The notes: generated from the sequence alone by a model not told the origin. Shown: positions 36,109 to 44,787, counted from the stretch's first letter. The stretch: 64,000 nt of DNA from Candidatus Gastranaerophilales bacterium (GCA_944323725.1 CALUTP010000003.1:1-64000), one strand, 5' to 3'. Numbers and translations are program-made.

Positions 36109-37992
36109 TTATTCTTCTAAAAGTTTTTCAGCAAGTTCTGATTCTGTGCGTCCGTTTAGAGTCTTGTTTACTTTTTGTAATTTTTGTGCGATAAGCTCCA
36201 TATTATCAGTCCATACGAAGTTATCATTGACATATTTTTCAGCTTTATCAAAGTTCCCGTCTATTTGAATTCTTACGATTTCTGCAAGCATTTCTTTTGC
36301 AATCGGCACAACTTTGTCAATGTTAACGTGAATTTTACCTTCAGGAGTAATATCATAAGCTCCTCTTTCGGCAAAATATTTATTCTGCATAACAGTTCTT
36401 ACTCTATGAGCTTGGGATAGAGTCGGTTTTGATTTTAGGAAGTTATCAGTCACTGTTGTAACAATAATCTGTTTTCTTTGTTCAGGTGTGTACATCCCAA
36501 GTTCTGTAAGTAAATCAATAAAAGCTAATGAGCCCATATCTGCTTTATTTTCTTCTATAATATTTCGGTATTTACCAAGAGATTCTCCGCCTTTTTTAGG
36601 ACCTAGTGAATGTGCATTTTCATGTCCGATTGTGAACCAGTGGTCGGCTTCATCTAGGTAATATTTTTGTTGGTCTTTATCTAATATCGCATCAAGGCGT
36701 TCTTGAAGTTTTTCTTTATCACTGATAAATCTGATTTGTCTATGATAAACGTTACGTCTGCCTCCTCCGATTTGCAATGATAATTTATCATCATTCGGAA
36801 GATTTTCCGCTAAGGTAATTCCTCCTCTATATTCTCCAACATTACCGGTTACAGCTACAAGATCCACATCAACCATAGTTTGTTTAGCATCACCTTTTGT
36901 TGAGATGTTTTGTTCATATTCATCAGCATAAGGCATATTTTTTGCTAAAGTCGGAAGATATTGTTTTATAGCCATTAAGGCATCTGTGCCTTCTTTATTT
37001 ACAATGCCTACTCTGCCTCCTAAGAAATCTTTAGGAATTGGTGAAATGCCTCTTTCTTCAAGCATTTTACTTAGTTCTTTGTTCTCAACAATTGTACCGG
37101 TCATTTCATCCTGGTAGTTTTCTCTTGTAATAGTGAATTCAAGAGGGGTATCTTGAAGTGTTGCCCATTTCTTGTCTGCATAGGCATCTAACATAGGGTC
37201 TGCTTCTCTTAGTGCTTTTGCTTGCAGTTTCAAATACTCATTAAAGTCTGCATTTGTTGATGTTTCTGCAGCTTTATCAAGTTCATCTGCCATTTTGGCA
37301 AAATCTTCTTTGTACTTGTCGATATAATCAATTCCAACAAGTTCATCACCATTTCTTTCTACTACTGAACGTTGGGTCAAAATCTTTTTAACTTCTTCAT
37401 CTTTTCCTTCATTCAACATTTTTGTAAGAATTGAATGGAATTCTTCTTTTGTTAAATCTTCTGGGTAGACACCTTTACCAGGTAGGTCAGTATGTCCTTT
37501 TGCTAAATGTATTTTTTGTGATAAAGAATCGATTGCGTTAATTCCTTTTTGTGCATCAAAAAGAATTTTAGTTTTTTCAGCGTTTTTGTTTCCCTTTGCT
37601 ATTTCTTTATCCAGATATTCTTTGAATTCTAAATTATGCGGATTATCAAGCTGCATATTTATTTTCTCCAAAATATATGCTGCTTTGACAAGATGTTTTA
37701 ATGCTTTTTTATCACCGTCAGCCAGTGCTAGATATTCCGGTGCATCAGGTTTTAGCATTTTTTTAGTAGTTAAGTAATCTTTATGCGTACGTTTTTCTAG
37801 TTCTTCAGTAGAAAGATTTAAATCATAGTTCCCTCTGAAGCTTACATTATTATTTCTGTTTGCCATATTATCAAGCTCCCTCATTAGTTTTTCATTATTT
37901 TCTTGTTGAATGTTTGTCGAAATTAGTTTTTGTGCAGGGGTATGTATATATTTATGATTAACTTTATTTGTTGTAATTTTGTTAATTTCCAT
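36109..37992 (-). CDS. M49-like (dipeptidyl peptidase III-type) metallopeptidase
   Basis: A 627-residue protein with a start at 37992, where AAGGAG precedes the ATG; a longer frame to 38076 is probably not used. The N-terminus has no signal peptide but carries NNNVSFRGNYD (SFRG at 51-54). The zinc motif HENAH (457-461) is followed by SLGPKKGGE and IIEENKAD (Glu481), the pattern of M49-like peptidases with HExxH...EExxAD; just before it, GGGRRNVYHRQIRF also fits. M49 enzymes remove dipeptides from peptides. The motif HExxH rather than HExxGH marks it as a short-spaced relative. The N-terminal 330 residues are helical and unassigned. Confidence 0.78.
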   Translation of the reverse strand: MEINKITTNKVNHKYIHTPAQKLISTNIQQENNEKLMRELDNMANRNNNVSFRGNYDLNLSTEELEKRTHKDYLTTKKMLKPDAPEYLALADGDKKALKHLVKAAYILEKINMQLDNPHNLEFKEYLDKEIAKGNKNAEKTKILFDAQKGINAIDSLSQKIHLAKGHTDLPGKGVYPEDLTKEEFHSILTKMLNEGKDEEVKKILTQRSVVERNGDELVGIDYIDKYKEDFAKMADELDKAAETSTNADFNEYLKLQAKALREADPMLDAYADKKWATLQDTPLEFTITRENYQDEMTGTIVENKELSKMLEERGISPIPKDFLGGRVGIVNKEGTDALMAIKQYLPTLAKNMPYADEYEQNISTKGDAKQTMVDVDLVAVTGNVGEYRGGITLAENLPNDDKLSLQIGGGRRNVYHRQIRFISDKEKLQERLDAILDKDQQKYYLDEADHWFTIGHENAHSLGPKKGGESLGKYRNIIEENKADMGSLAFIDLLTELGMYTPEQRKQIIVTTVTDNFLKSKPTLSQAHRVRTVMQNKYFAERGAYDITPEGKIHVNIDKVVPIAKEMLAEIVRIQIDGNFDKAEKYVNDNFVWTDNMELIAQKLQKVNKTLNGRTESELAEKLLEE

Positions 37993-38056
37993 AGTATTCT
38001 CCTTAATAAAACAAATTATAGCAGTTTTTTTGAGTAAATCAAGTGGTGGAGATAAT

Positions 38057-38527
38057 TTATTTATGATAAGTTTCACCTTTTATAATTTTAAATGCTCTAT
38101 ATATTTGTTCTACAAGGATTAATCTTGCAAATTGATGCAGGAATGTCATTTTTGACATACTCATTTTTAAGTTCGCTCGGTCAGATACATTTTTAGAAAG
38201 TCCGCAGGAGGAGCCGATTACAAAAATGATTTCGCTTTGCCCTTCGTTTGTAAGGTCGGAAATTTTTTGGGCAAATTCTTCTGATGAAAATTGTTTTCCA
38301 TTAATTTCCATCGTTATTACATATGATTGTGGCTTGATTAGTGATAGAATTTTTTCACCTTCTTCATCTAATACTTTTTTAGTTAAGTGTTCATCTTTAA
38401 TTTCTATTGGTGAAAGTTCTATTATTTCTACTGATGCATAAGAGGTTAATCTTTTGAGAAATTCTTCAATCCCGTCTTTTAGAAATTTTTCTTTAATTTT
38501 TCCAAGCGCAATTATTTTAATTTTCAT
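38057..38527 (-). CDS. rlmH: 23S rRNA pseudouridine1915-N3-methyltransferase RlmH
   Basis: A 156-residue SPOUT-fold methyltransferase that methylates pseudouridine 1915 of 23S rRNA using S-adenosylmethionine on the assembled ribosome. The cofactor knot is visible in IIFVIGSSCGLS, and the C-terminal MTFLHQFARLILVEQIYRA with GETYHK matches the RlmH signature (usually GxPYHK). Its start overlaps the mscS stop by 4 bases, so the two are translationally coupled. Confidence 0.94.
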   Translation of the reverse strand: MKIKIIALGKIKEKFLKDGIEEFLKRLTSYASVEIIELSPIEIKDEHLTKKVLDEEGEKILSLIKPQSYVITMEINGKQFSSEEFAQKISDLTNEGQSEIIFVIGSSCGLSKNVSDRANLKMSMSKMTFLHQFARLILVEQIYRAFKIIKGETYHK

Positions 38528-39369
38528 TTTGCCATATATAAAGTTCTTGATGGAAATGCAAAATCAAGACCTTCAGCCCTAAATTGTTTTATAATTTCCA
38601 ATAATACTTGTTCTTTTATTTTTAAATATTTTACGTAATTATTGGTTTTGACATACGCATTTACTTTAATATTAATGGAGCTATCCGCAAGCGTGTCTAA
38701 AAATACAACAAAGTCTCCATATATTTCGTGATTATTTTTTAGAATTTCTTCTATAATTTCTATAGCTCTTTTAAGTTTTTCATCACTTGTATCATAGGTG
38801 ACTCCTATTGTCTCAAGAATTCTTCTTTTATGCGCTTTTGTAATATTTACTATTTCCCCGTTTGCAACAGTACTGTTAGGAATTATTGTAAGAGCATTAT
38901 CAAGAGTTCTTAATTTTGTAGAACGAAGGTTTATATCTTCTACAGTTCCTTCTAATGCACCTAATTTGATATAATCGCCGACTTCAAAAGCTTTATCTGA
39001 TAAAATAGCAATAGTTCCAAATACGTTTGCAATAGTGGCATTAGCTGCAAAGCCTACTGCTAAACCGGTAATTCCAAAACCTGCTATAAGAGAAGATACT
39101 GAATATCCATGATTTTGTAATAATGCAGCAATTAATATGAAAAATATGATGAATTTTAAAAGACGTGTCAGTATTGGGATAAATTTAATTATTTGAGACG
39201 TGTGATTTTCAGTGAATTTCTTTTTGAGTCTTTCTTCCATAATATCGACAGCTTTACAAAGCAGAGCTAGTATAATTATGTTGATTATTACTTCCGCAAT
39301 TAAGCCGAAATGTATGCTATCAAGTACTTTTTGCACTTTTTCAATGTAGTTTAAAACTTGTTCTATCAT
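38524..39369 (-). CDS. MscS-family mechanosensitive channel
   Basis: A 281-residue small-conductance mechanosensitive channel with three membrane segments (about 15-35, 63-82, 88-112). The pore helix is the Gly/Ala-rich VSSLIAGFGITGLAVGFAANATIANV, and the first beta-domain motif FEVGDYIKLGALEGTVEDINLRSTKLRT follows. It opens under membrane tension on hypo-osmotic shock. TAGGG lies before the ATG. It leads the mscS-rlmH pair. Confidence 0.93.
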   Translation of the reverse strand: MIEQVLNYIEKVQKVLDSIHFGLIAEVIINIIILALLCKAVDIMEERLKKKFTENHTSQIIKFIPILTRLLKFIIFFILIAALLQNHGYSVSSLIAGFGITGLAVGFAANATIANVFGTIAILSDKAFEVGDYIKLGALEGTVEDINLRSTKLRTLDNALTIIPNSTVANGEIVNITKAHKRRILETIGVTYDTSDEKLKRAIEIIEEILKNNHEIYGDFVVFLDTLADSSINIKVNAYVKTNNYVKYLKIKEQVLLEIIKQFRAEGLDFAFPSRTLYMAK

Positions 39370-39408
39370 ATATAATCCCTAATTCAAAAATTAAATTTAC
39401 ACAAAAAT

Positions 39409-39480
39409 AGCGGAAGACGAGACTCGAACTCGCAACAACCTGCTTGGAAGGCAGGGACTCTACCTTTGAGTTACTTCCGC
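39409..39480 (-). tRNA. tRNA-Gly (anticodon TCC)
   Basis: Class I tRNA on the minus strand: acceptor GCGGAAG/CTTCCGC, anticodon stem CTGCC/GCAGG around TTCCAAG region (anticodon TCC, codons GGA/GGG), T arm with GAGTTCGAGTC, discriminator T as usual for glycine. CCA is not encoded. Confidence 0.93.
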
Positions 39481-39643
39481 TTATAACTATTCACTTGTCA
39501 GGCTGAATTTCAACCATATTTAAAACTTACTATAAAAAAAATATTTTTGCAAGTGGTTAATTTTTAAATAAATACTTCTATAGAATTAGTTATATAAAGC
39601 TAGTTAATATAAAAATCTTATTCTCAAGGAGGGTGAAAAAAGC

Positions 39644-39846
39644 TTGAAAAAGAGGTATATTATTATTGTAAGTCTATTGTATCCAGGCACTTTTTCGGGG
39701 TTGCGACAAGATTTTTTCTTTGAGCGGGTTTGGTTTAAAATACAGTAGACTTATTCCTTAAGAACTATGTACAATTTTATATATCAATGGTTTTCACGTT
39801 TGATATACTGGGGCTTATCGGAAGCGTACCGATAGGTCTTTTTCTT
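39644..39846 (+). ncRNA. Candidate structured RNA, about 200 nt
   Basis: The 449-base gap between tRNA-Gly and the parvulin gene contains three consecutive hairpins: a 13 bp stem (39669-39681 with 39741-39753, one G.U) with a 59-base loop; an 8 bp stem (39780-39787 with 39800-39807); and a terminator hairpin (39814-39821 with 39829-39836). GAAAAAGA (39646-39653) can pair with TCTTTTTC (39837-39844), closing the whole. A separate good promoter for the next gene lies after it, so this is its own transcript. A 34-codon TTG frame with a strong AAGGAGGG (39626-39633) also starts at 39644, so a leader peptide or tiny protein remains possible. It does not match 6S, SRP, tmRNA or RNase P RNA. Confidence 0.5.
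39814..39846 (+). terminator. Terminator at the end of the candidate RNA
   Basis: CTTATCGG/CCGATAGG (7 Watson-Crick pairs and one G.U, 7-base loop) followed by TCTTTTTCTT. Confidence 0.75.
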
Positions 39847-39867
39847 GTTGAACTAATTTTAATTTGG

Positions 39868-39896
39868 TTTACTTTCTTTGTGATTTTTGTTATAAT
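39868..39896 (+). promoter_or_regulatory. Promoter of the parvulin gene
   Basis: TTTACT (39868-39873), a 17-base spacer and TATAAT (39891-39896), 34 bases before the ppiC-type start, and downstream of the terminator at 39814-39846. Confidence 0.65.
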
Positions 39897-39929
39897 TCTT
39901 TTTGTTAAAGTTGAAAAGGAGTTATATTA

Positions 39930-40211
39930 ATGTCAAATGAAGTAAGAGCAAGCCATATTTTAGTTCAAACAGAAGATGAGGCTAAAAAGTTATATGATGA
40001 AATAAGTGCAGGCAAAGATTTTGCAGAAGCTGCTGCAGAAGTTTCGTTATGTCCTTCTGGTAGTAGAGGCGGCGATTTAGGGTATTTTGGACGAGGCATG
40101 ATGGTTAAGCCATTTGAGGATGCCGCATTTTCTCTTGAAACTGGCGTTGTATCTAAACCTGTTCAGACACAATTCGGCTGGCATTTAATTATGGTTACTG
40201 ATAAAAATTAA
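39930..40211 (+). CDS. Parvulin-type peptidyl-prolyl isomerase (PpiC domain)
   Basis: A 93-residue, single-domain parvulin that catalyses cis/trans isomerisation of Xaa-Pro bonds. The family core is complete: VRASHILVQTEDEAKKLYDE, FAEAAAEVSLCPSGSRGGDLGYFGRGMMVKPFEDAAF, and the final TQFGWHLIMV. There is no signal peptide, so it should be cytoplasmic, like E. coli PpiC. AAAGGAG precedes the ATG. It begins a run of same-strand genes (aminopeptidase, methyltransferase). Confidence 0.93.
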   Translation: MSNEVRASHILVQTEDEAKKLYDEISAGKDFAEAAAEVSLCPSGSRGGDLGYFGRGMMVKPFEDAAFSLETGVVSKPVQTQFGWHLIMVTDKN

Positions 40212-40213
40212 TT

Positions 40214-41770
40214 ATGGAACTTCTATTAAGTCTTCGCAAATTTTTGCGTGATGAAAATTTGGATTGTTTATTGATTAACTCCACCAATGAATTTTTGGTG
40301 GAGTATAATTCGTTGCATGAAAATTCAAGATATATTTTGACAGGTTTTTCCGGGTCTACTGGGGATGCTGTTGTCACTGCGGATAATGTTTATTTGTTTG
40401 TAGACGGTCGTTATCATATTCAAGCAGATTTGGAAGTCGATAAAAATATAGTGACTGTTATAAAACTTAAAAATGGTGAAACTTTTTTGGATGCGTTAGA
40501 AAATTTATTACCAAAAAATTCAAAATTAGGAATAAATTCTAAGAAAAATTCTCAAAATCGTGTAGAAAATTTAAATAAAATTTTTGATGTAAAACTTTAT
40601 GATTTTGATTTTATTATTAAAAAATCTCCTATAAAAAAAGATAAAATTGAAAATATTGATGAAAAATTTTCTGGAAAATCTGTTCATGAAAAACTTAAAG
40701 AAATTTCAAAATTTTTAGCGGAAAATGATGCTTTACTTTTGACAAATTTAGAAGAGATTTCTTATCTTTTCAATAAGCGAGATTTTTCAAAACCATATTC
40801 AAGCAAGATTACTGCTAAAGCTATTATTTCCCCAGATAAAGCTCAATTATTTACTAGAGAAAATATGAATAATTTTGAGAAAAATTTACGTGATGTAAAA
40901 GGTAAAATTTTTATTGATAAATCTTCAATAAATGCTTATGATTTTAATTTAGTTAAAGATAGTTGCGTTGAATTGAAACATAATCCCGTTAAAAAAATGA
41001 AATCTATTAAAACTGAAGCTGAATTGGAACATTATAAGGAGGCTTTTAGGAAAACGGATTTGGCGGTTAGTGCAATTAGAAATTTTATAGAAAAAAATGA
41101 TAATATTTCTGAATTAGATATTTCAAAAAAACTAGAGGAATATTTTATAAAATTTGGTGCAAAAAGTTTAAGTTTCAAATCAATTGTAGCCAAAGATAAA
41201 AATTCTGCACTTGCTCATTATTCAAAGTGTTCTAAGAATGAAATTTTAAAAGAGGGTTCATTAGTTTTAATAGACTGCGGGGCTTATTATGAGGGAGGTC
41301 TAGCAACTGATATTACAAGAGTTTTTGTTAAAGGAAAACCTTCTGATTTGCATAAAAAAATCTATACAATTGTATTAAAAACTTTTTTAAATTGTTTTAA
41401 TTTTCAAAACCCTAAATGTGGATATGAAATTGATAATTTAGCTCGGGAAATTTTTGAAAAAAATTCTGTAGATGGATTCGTTTTTAATCATGGATTAGGG
41501 CATGGAATAGGTGTAAGCGTACATGAATTTCCTCCTAATTTATCTAAAAATGAAATAGCAAATACTCCATTAAAAAATGGCATGTGTTTTTCTATTGAAC
41601 CGGGATTGTATAATGAAAAATTTTTTGGAGTTCGTTTAGAAAATTCTTGTTATTTTATGGATGGGAAAATTCATTCTTTTGTTCATATGAATTATGAAAA
41701 AAAACTTATTGATTTTAATTTATTAACAAAACAAGAAAAAGAATGGCTTAAAGATTTTGAGGTTAAGTAA
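40214..41770 (+). CDS. Xaa-Pro aminopeptidase (M24B, PepP-like)
   Basis: A 518-residue cytoplasmic metallopeptidase that removes N-terminal residues before proline. A creatinase-type N-terminal domain (about 1-150, with the sequence RYILTGFSGSTGDAVV) is followed by a second creatinase-like region and the pita-bread catalytic domain. The metal ligands are in LVLIDCGAYYEGGLATDITR, HGLGHGIGVSVHEFPP and FSIEPGLY, with a final Glu in GVRLENSCYF. It begins 2 bases after the parvulin gene; both act on prolyl bonds. The three-domain length fits aminopeptidase P1-like forms. Confidence 0.92.
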   Translation: MELLLSLRKFLRDENLDCLLINSTNEFLVEYNSLHENSRYILTGFSGSTGDAVVTADNVYLFVDGRYHIQADLEVDKNIVTVIKLKNGETFLDALENLLPKNSKLGINSKKNSQNRVENLNKIFDVKLYDFDFIIKKSPIKKDKIENIDEKFSGKSVHEKLKEISKFLAENDALLLTNLEEISYLFNKRDFSKPYSSKITAKAIISPDKAQLFTRENMNNFEKNLRDVKGKIFIDKSSINAYDFNLVKDSCVELKHNPVKKMKSIKTEAELEHYKEAFRKTDLAVSAIRNFIEKNDNISELDISKKLEEYFIKFGAKSLSFKSIVAKDKNSALAHYSKCSKNEILKEGSLVLIDCGAYYEGGLATDITRVFVKGKPSDLHKKIYTIVLKTFLNCFNFQNPKCGYEIDNLAREIFEKNSVDGFVFNHGLGHGIGVSVHEFPPNLSKNEIANTPLKNGMCFSIEPGLYNEKFFGVRLENSCYFMDGKIHSFVHMNYEKKLIDFNLLTKQEKEWLKDFEVK

Positions 41771-41772
41771 TT

Positions 41773-42516
41773 ATGGAAATTACAAGTGTTAATAATGAAC
41801 AGGTAAAAGATGTCGTAAAACTGCAGCAAAAAAAATATAGAGATATTGAAAATAAGTTTCTTTTAGAAGGTTTTAAGGCTATAGATGAGGCTTTTAGGGC
41901 TGGATTAGATATTGAAAAAGTTTTTGTAATTTCAGGTAAGGAAAATGAATATTTATTTTTAAAAGATAAATTGATTTCTGCAACTGAGCCAGTTTTAAAA
42001 AAAATATCAACAACCGATAGTGCTCCGGATGCTGTTGCTGTTGCTTTTAAAAAACATTATGAAAAAGCAAATTTTACAAGTGCAAATAGGGTAGTGCTTT
42101 TAGAAAATATAAAAGATCTTGGCAATCTTGGAACTATACTAAGAACTTCTACTGCATTTGGAGTTGATGGGATTGTTTTATATGGTGATTGTGCCGATAT
42201 TTATAATCCGAAATGTGTAAGAGCTTCTGTTGGTAATTTGTGGAAAATTCCAGTTATCTATTTTAAAGATTTCAAAGATTTAGAATTCTTTAAAGATTAT
42301 CAGCGAGTAGCTACTTTACCAAAAGCAAAATCTTATTTGAAAAATTTTAAAGCTAATGAAAAATGTTTGGTTATGTTCGGCTCAGAAGCAGATGGGTTGA
42401 GTGATGAATTGATTAAATTTTCTACTGATTCTGTGAAGATTGAGATGGCTCCGAATGTTGAATCTTTGAATTTAAGTGCAGCTTGCGCTGTTGTTTTGTA
42501 TCAAATTTTTGTATAA
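41773..42516 (+). CDS. TrmH/SpoU-family RNA 2'-O-methyltransferase
   Basis: A 247-residue SPOUT methyltransferase for ribose 2'-O-methylation of rRNA or tRNA. The N-terminal substrate-binding domain (FLLEGFKAIDEAFRAGLDIE) is followed by the three SpoU motifs: NIKDLGNLGTILRTSTAFG, LVMFGSEADGLSDELI and ESLNLSAACAVVLYQIF. The exact target nucleotide is not deducible; RlmB-, TsnR- and YsgA-like members all share this layout. It starts 2 bases after the aminopeptidase stop, so is probably co-transcribed. Confidence 0.93.
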   Translation: MEITSVNNEQVKDVVKLQQKKYRDIENKFLLEGFKAIDEAFRAGLDIEKVFVISGKENEYLFLKDKLISATEPVLKKISTTDSAPDAVAVAFKKHYEKANFTSANRVVLLENIKDLGNLGTILRTSTAFGVDGIVLYGDCADIYNPKCVRASVGNLWKIPVIYFKDFKDLEFFKDYQRVATLPKAKSYLKNFKANEKCLVMFGSEADGLSDELIKFSTDSVKIEMAPNVESLNLSAACAVVLYQIFV

Positions 42517-42654
42517 TATAATCTGACTCATTTTATATTATAAAATTTTGCTGGTAATAAAAATCTATAAATTATTTAACTAATTGATTTTGTAAAAATG
42601 TAGCGGTTTTGATGAATTTTTCAATAATAAATCTTTTTATAGTAAAATATTTAT

Positions 42655-44049
42655 ATGGATATTTTGGAAGTCAAAAGAATATGGAGTGAAGTAAAAGCTG
42701 AGTTAAGGGGTACAATTCCGGATCATGCTTATTATACATGGATTGATGCAATGGAGGCTTCTGGATTTGATAATGATACTTTTTCAATCCTTACTGTCCA
42801 TGCTATGGCTGTTCAAATAGTTCGTCAAAATTATTTTAATAAAATTAATGAAGCATTTAAAAAAATTTTAGGAAAAGAAGTAGAGATTACAATTAACTAT
42901 GACGATGATTTAGCTAAGAAATACGAAAAAGAAAAGAAAAAAGAAAGCTCTAAACCAAGGTCGTTAATTTCAGAAGATTCAGCTGAATCAAAAGCTATAG
43001 AAAATCTATCTCAGATGCAGTCTTTTTCTAATCTTAATTTGAAATATAAATTTGAAAATTTTGTTGTTGGTGAAAATAGTAGATTCGCACATGCTGTAGC
43101 TTTTTCTGTTGCACAAAATCCCGCAAAAAAATATAATCCACTGTTTATTTATGGTGCTTCAGGACTTGGAAAAACTCATCTTATGCAAGCTATAGGTCAT
43201 TATATTATTTTTAATAAACCTAAGTTGCGAGTAAGATATATTAAAACAGAAGAATATATGAATGAATTAATTAAAAATCTTCAACAAGGCGGTGATAGAA
43301 ATGGCAGAATGGATAAATTTAGAGATAAATACAGAAATGTTGATGTGCTTTTGATTGACGATATTCAATTTCTTGAATCTAAGACAAGAACTATGGAGGA
43401 AATTTTCCATACTTTCGATAGTCTTTTAAATAAAAATAAACAAATAGTAATTACTTCTGATAGATTGCCGAAAGATATTCCTACACTCCCTGATAGAATG
43501 CGTACTCGTTTTGAGATGGGTATTGTTGTTGATATTACGCCTCCGGATTTTGAGACAAGGGTCGCTATTTTGAAAAATTTAGCTGAACAAATTTCTTTAA
43601 AAGCAGATTTTGGAGTATTTGAATATATTGCAAATAATTTTGTAAATAATGTCAGAGAATTAGAGGGTGCTTTTAATAAAGTCAGTGCGTATGCTGATAT
43701 TGAACAGGTAGAAGTAACACTAGAATTAGCAAAAAAAGTTCTGCATTGTGAAGATATAAAAAAAGAAATTACAATTGATGATGTAGCTTGTGCTGCTGCT
43801 GATTATTATGGAGTTACAGTATCTGATTTTTTGAGTGCTTCAAGGAGTCAAAAAATTTCCAGTGCTCGTCATGTGGCAGTGTATCTTTCTCGTGAAATTA
43901 CTGAAAAAAGTTTTGAAAATATTGCAGAATTTTTTAATAAAAAACATACAACCATGTTATATTCTTATGAAAAAATAAAAAGTGAATTGAAAACTAATAA
44001 AGAATTAGAAAGATCTATTAATGAAATAAAAAATTCATTAAGAAATTAG
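42655..44049 (+). CDS. dnaA: Chromosomal replication initiator DnaA with altered recognition helix
   Basis: A 464-residue DnaA: domain I (1-80), a short linker, an AAA+ domain with Walker A GASGLGKTHLMQAIG and Walker B VLLIDDIQFL, and C-terminal DNA-binding domain IV. The last signature is changed: I-A-E-F-F-N-K-K-H-T-T-M in place of the near-universal I-G-x-x-F-G-G-R-D-H-T-T-V, so it is one residue shorter and lacks the Asp that contacts the DnaA box. The His-Thr-Thr core and the upstream Arg (SSARHVAVYL) remain. No TTATNCACA box is evident upstream of the gene, and dnaN is not adjacent, so the origin is not here. Confidence 0.95.
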   Translation: MDILEVKRIWSEVKAELRGTIPDHAYYTWIDAMEASGFDNDTFSILTVHAMAVQIVRQNYFNKINEAFKKILGKEVEITINYDDDLAKKYEKEKKKESSKPRSLISEDSAESKAIENLSQMQSFSNLNLKYKFENFVVGENSRFAHAVAFSVAQNPAKKYNPLFIYGASGLGKTHLMQAIGHYIIFNKPKLRVRYIKTEEYMNELIKNLQQGGDRNGRMDKFRDKYRNVDVLLIDDIQFLESKTRTMEEIFHTFDSLLNKNKQIVITSDRLPKDIPTLPDRMRTRFEMGIVVDITPPDFETRVAILKNLAEQISLKADFGVFEYIANNFVNNVRELEGAFNKVSAYADIEQVEVTLELAKKVLHCEDIKKEITIDDVACAAADYYGVTVSDFLSASRSQKISSARHVAVYLSREITEKSFENIAEFFNKKHTTMLYSYEKIKSELKTNKELERSINEIKNSLRN

Positions 44050-44065
44050 GAGAAATTTTAAAAAA

Positions 44066-44683
44066 ATGTATGATTATTTTAAAGGAATTTTAGCTTCAAA
44101 AAATTGTACTTCGAAAGGGTGTTTTGCTACATTGGAGGTATGTGGGATTGGTTACCTTTTGGAGCTTACTGCGAGAGATTTTTCAGATTTAATTGATTGC
44201 GGAAATGAGGTAAAAATTTTTACAGTTTTAATTCATAGAGAAGATAAAATGAGTTTATGCGGTTTTTTGCATAAAGAAGATAGAGATATTTTTAATATTT
44301 TAACTTCAGTTTCTGGTGTGGGAAGTAAAATGGCATTAACTCTTTTGGATGAATTTCAATCTTCAGAATTGATCGGTTTTGTAATTGAAGGTAATTATAA
44401 AGAATTGACAAGAGCTAAAGGTGTTGGTCCAAAACTTGCTCAAAAAATTATTCTAGAATTAAAAGATAAATTAATGAATTTTAGTCAGTCTGAACCTATT
44501 GAAATTAAGTCTGTAAAAATTAAAAATTCACAAGCTGTAGATGATGCTCAAACTGTACTCCTATCGCTCGGTTACGAACGTGTTGAAATTAAAAATGCTA
44601 TGTCAAAAGCTGCTATAAATTTGAAAGAAAATTCATCTGCTGAAGATATTTTAAAAGAAACATTAAAAATTCTTTCAATTTAA
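44066..44683 (+). CDS. ruvA: Holliday junction DNA helicase subunit RuvA
   Basis: A 205-residue junction-binding protein that with RuvB drives branch migration. The OB-fold N-terminus (MYDYFKGILASKNCTSKGCF), the acidic-pin region, and tandem helix-hairpin-helix motifs (LTSVSGVGSKMALTLLDEF, then LTRAKGVGPKLAQKIILELKDK) are present. The C-terminal RuvB-binding three-helix domain ends with AEDILKETLKIL. AGGAG lies well before the ATG. It follows dnaA by 16 bp; ruvB is not seen here. Confidence 0.94.
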   Translation: MYDYFKGILASKNCTSKGCFATLEVCGIGYLLELTARDFSDLIDCGNEVKIFTVLIHREDKMSLCGFLHKEDRDIFNILTSVSGVGSKMALTLLDEFQSSELIGFVIEGNYKELTRAKGVGPKLAQKIILELKDKLMNFSQSEPIEIKSVKIKNSQAVDDAQTVLLSLGYERVEIKNAMSKAAINLKENSSAEDILKETLKILSI

Positions 44684-44787
44684 AAATTTTTGTATAAAAA
44701 TTTGATTATAAAAAAACCATTATTTAGTGGATGTTATAAAAAAAAATTTTTAATATATTGTTTTCTATACAAAATCAAGGAGGTCTT

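Noticed and set aside
39644-39748. A 34-codon TTG frame as an independent gene
   Set aside because: It has a strong ribosome-binding site, but the same bases form a 13 bp RNA stem with a terminator downstream, so it is recorded under the candidate RNA.
39481-39929. 6S RNA, SRP RNA, tmRNA or RNase P RNA in this gap
   Set aside because: I found none of their conserved sequences: no GGAAGGAAGCAGCC-type SRP loop, no tRNA-like ends of tmRNA, no RNase P core, and the fold is not the long bulged rod of 6S.
42517-42654. Replication origin upstream of dnaA
   Set aside because: No TTATNCACA-type boxes or clustered repeats are visible, and dnaN is not adjacent; the altered DnaA could use other boxes, but nothing here supports an origin.
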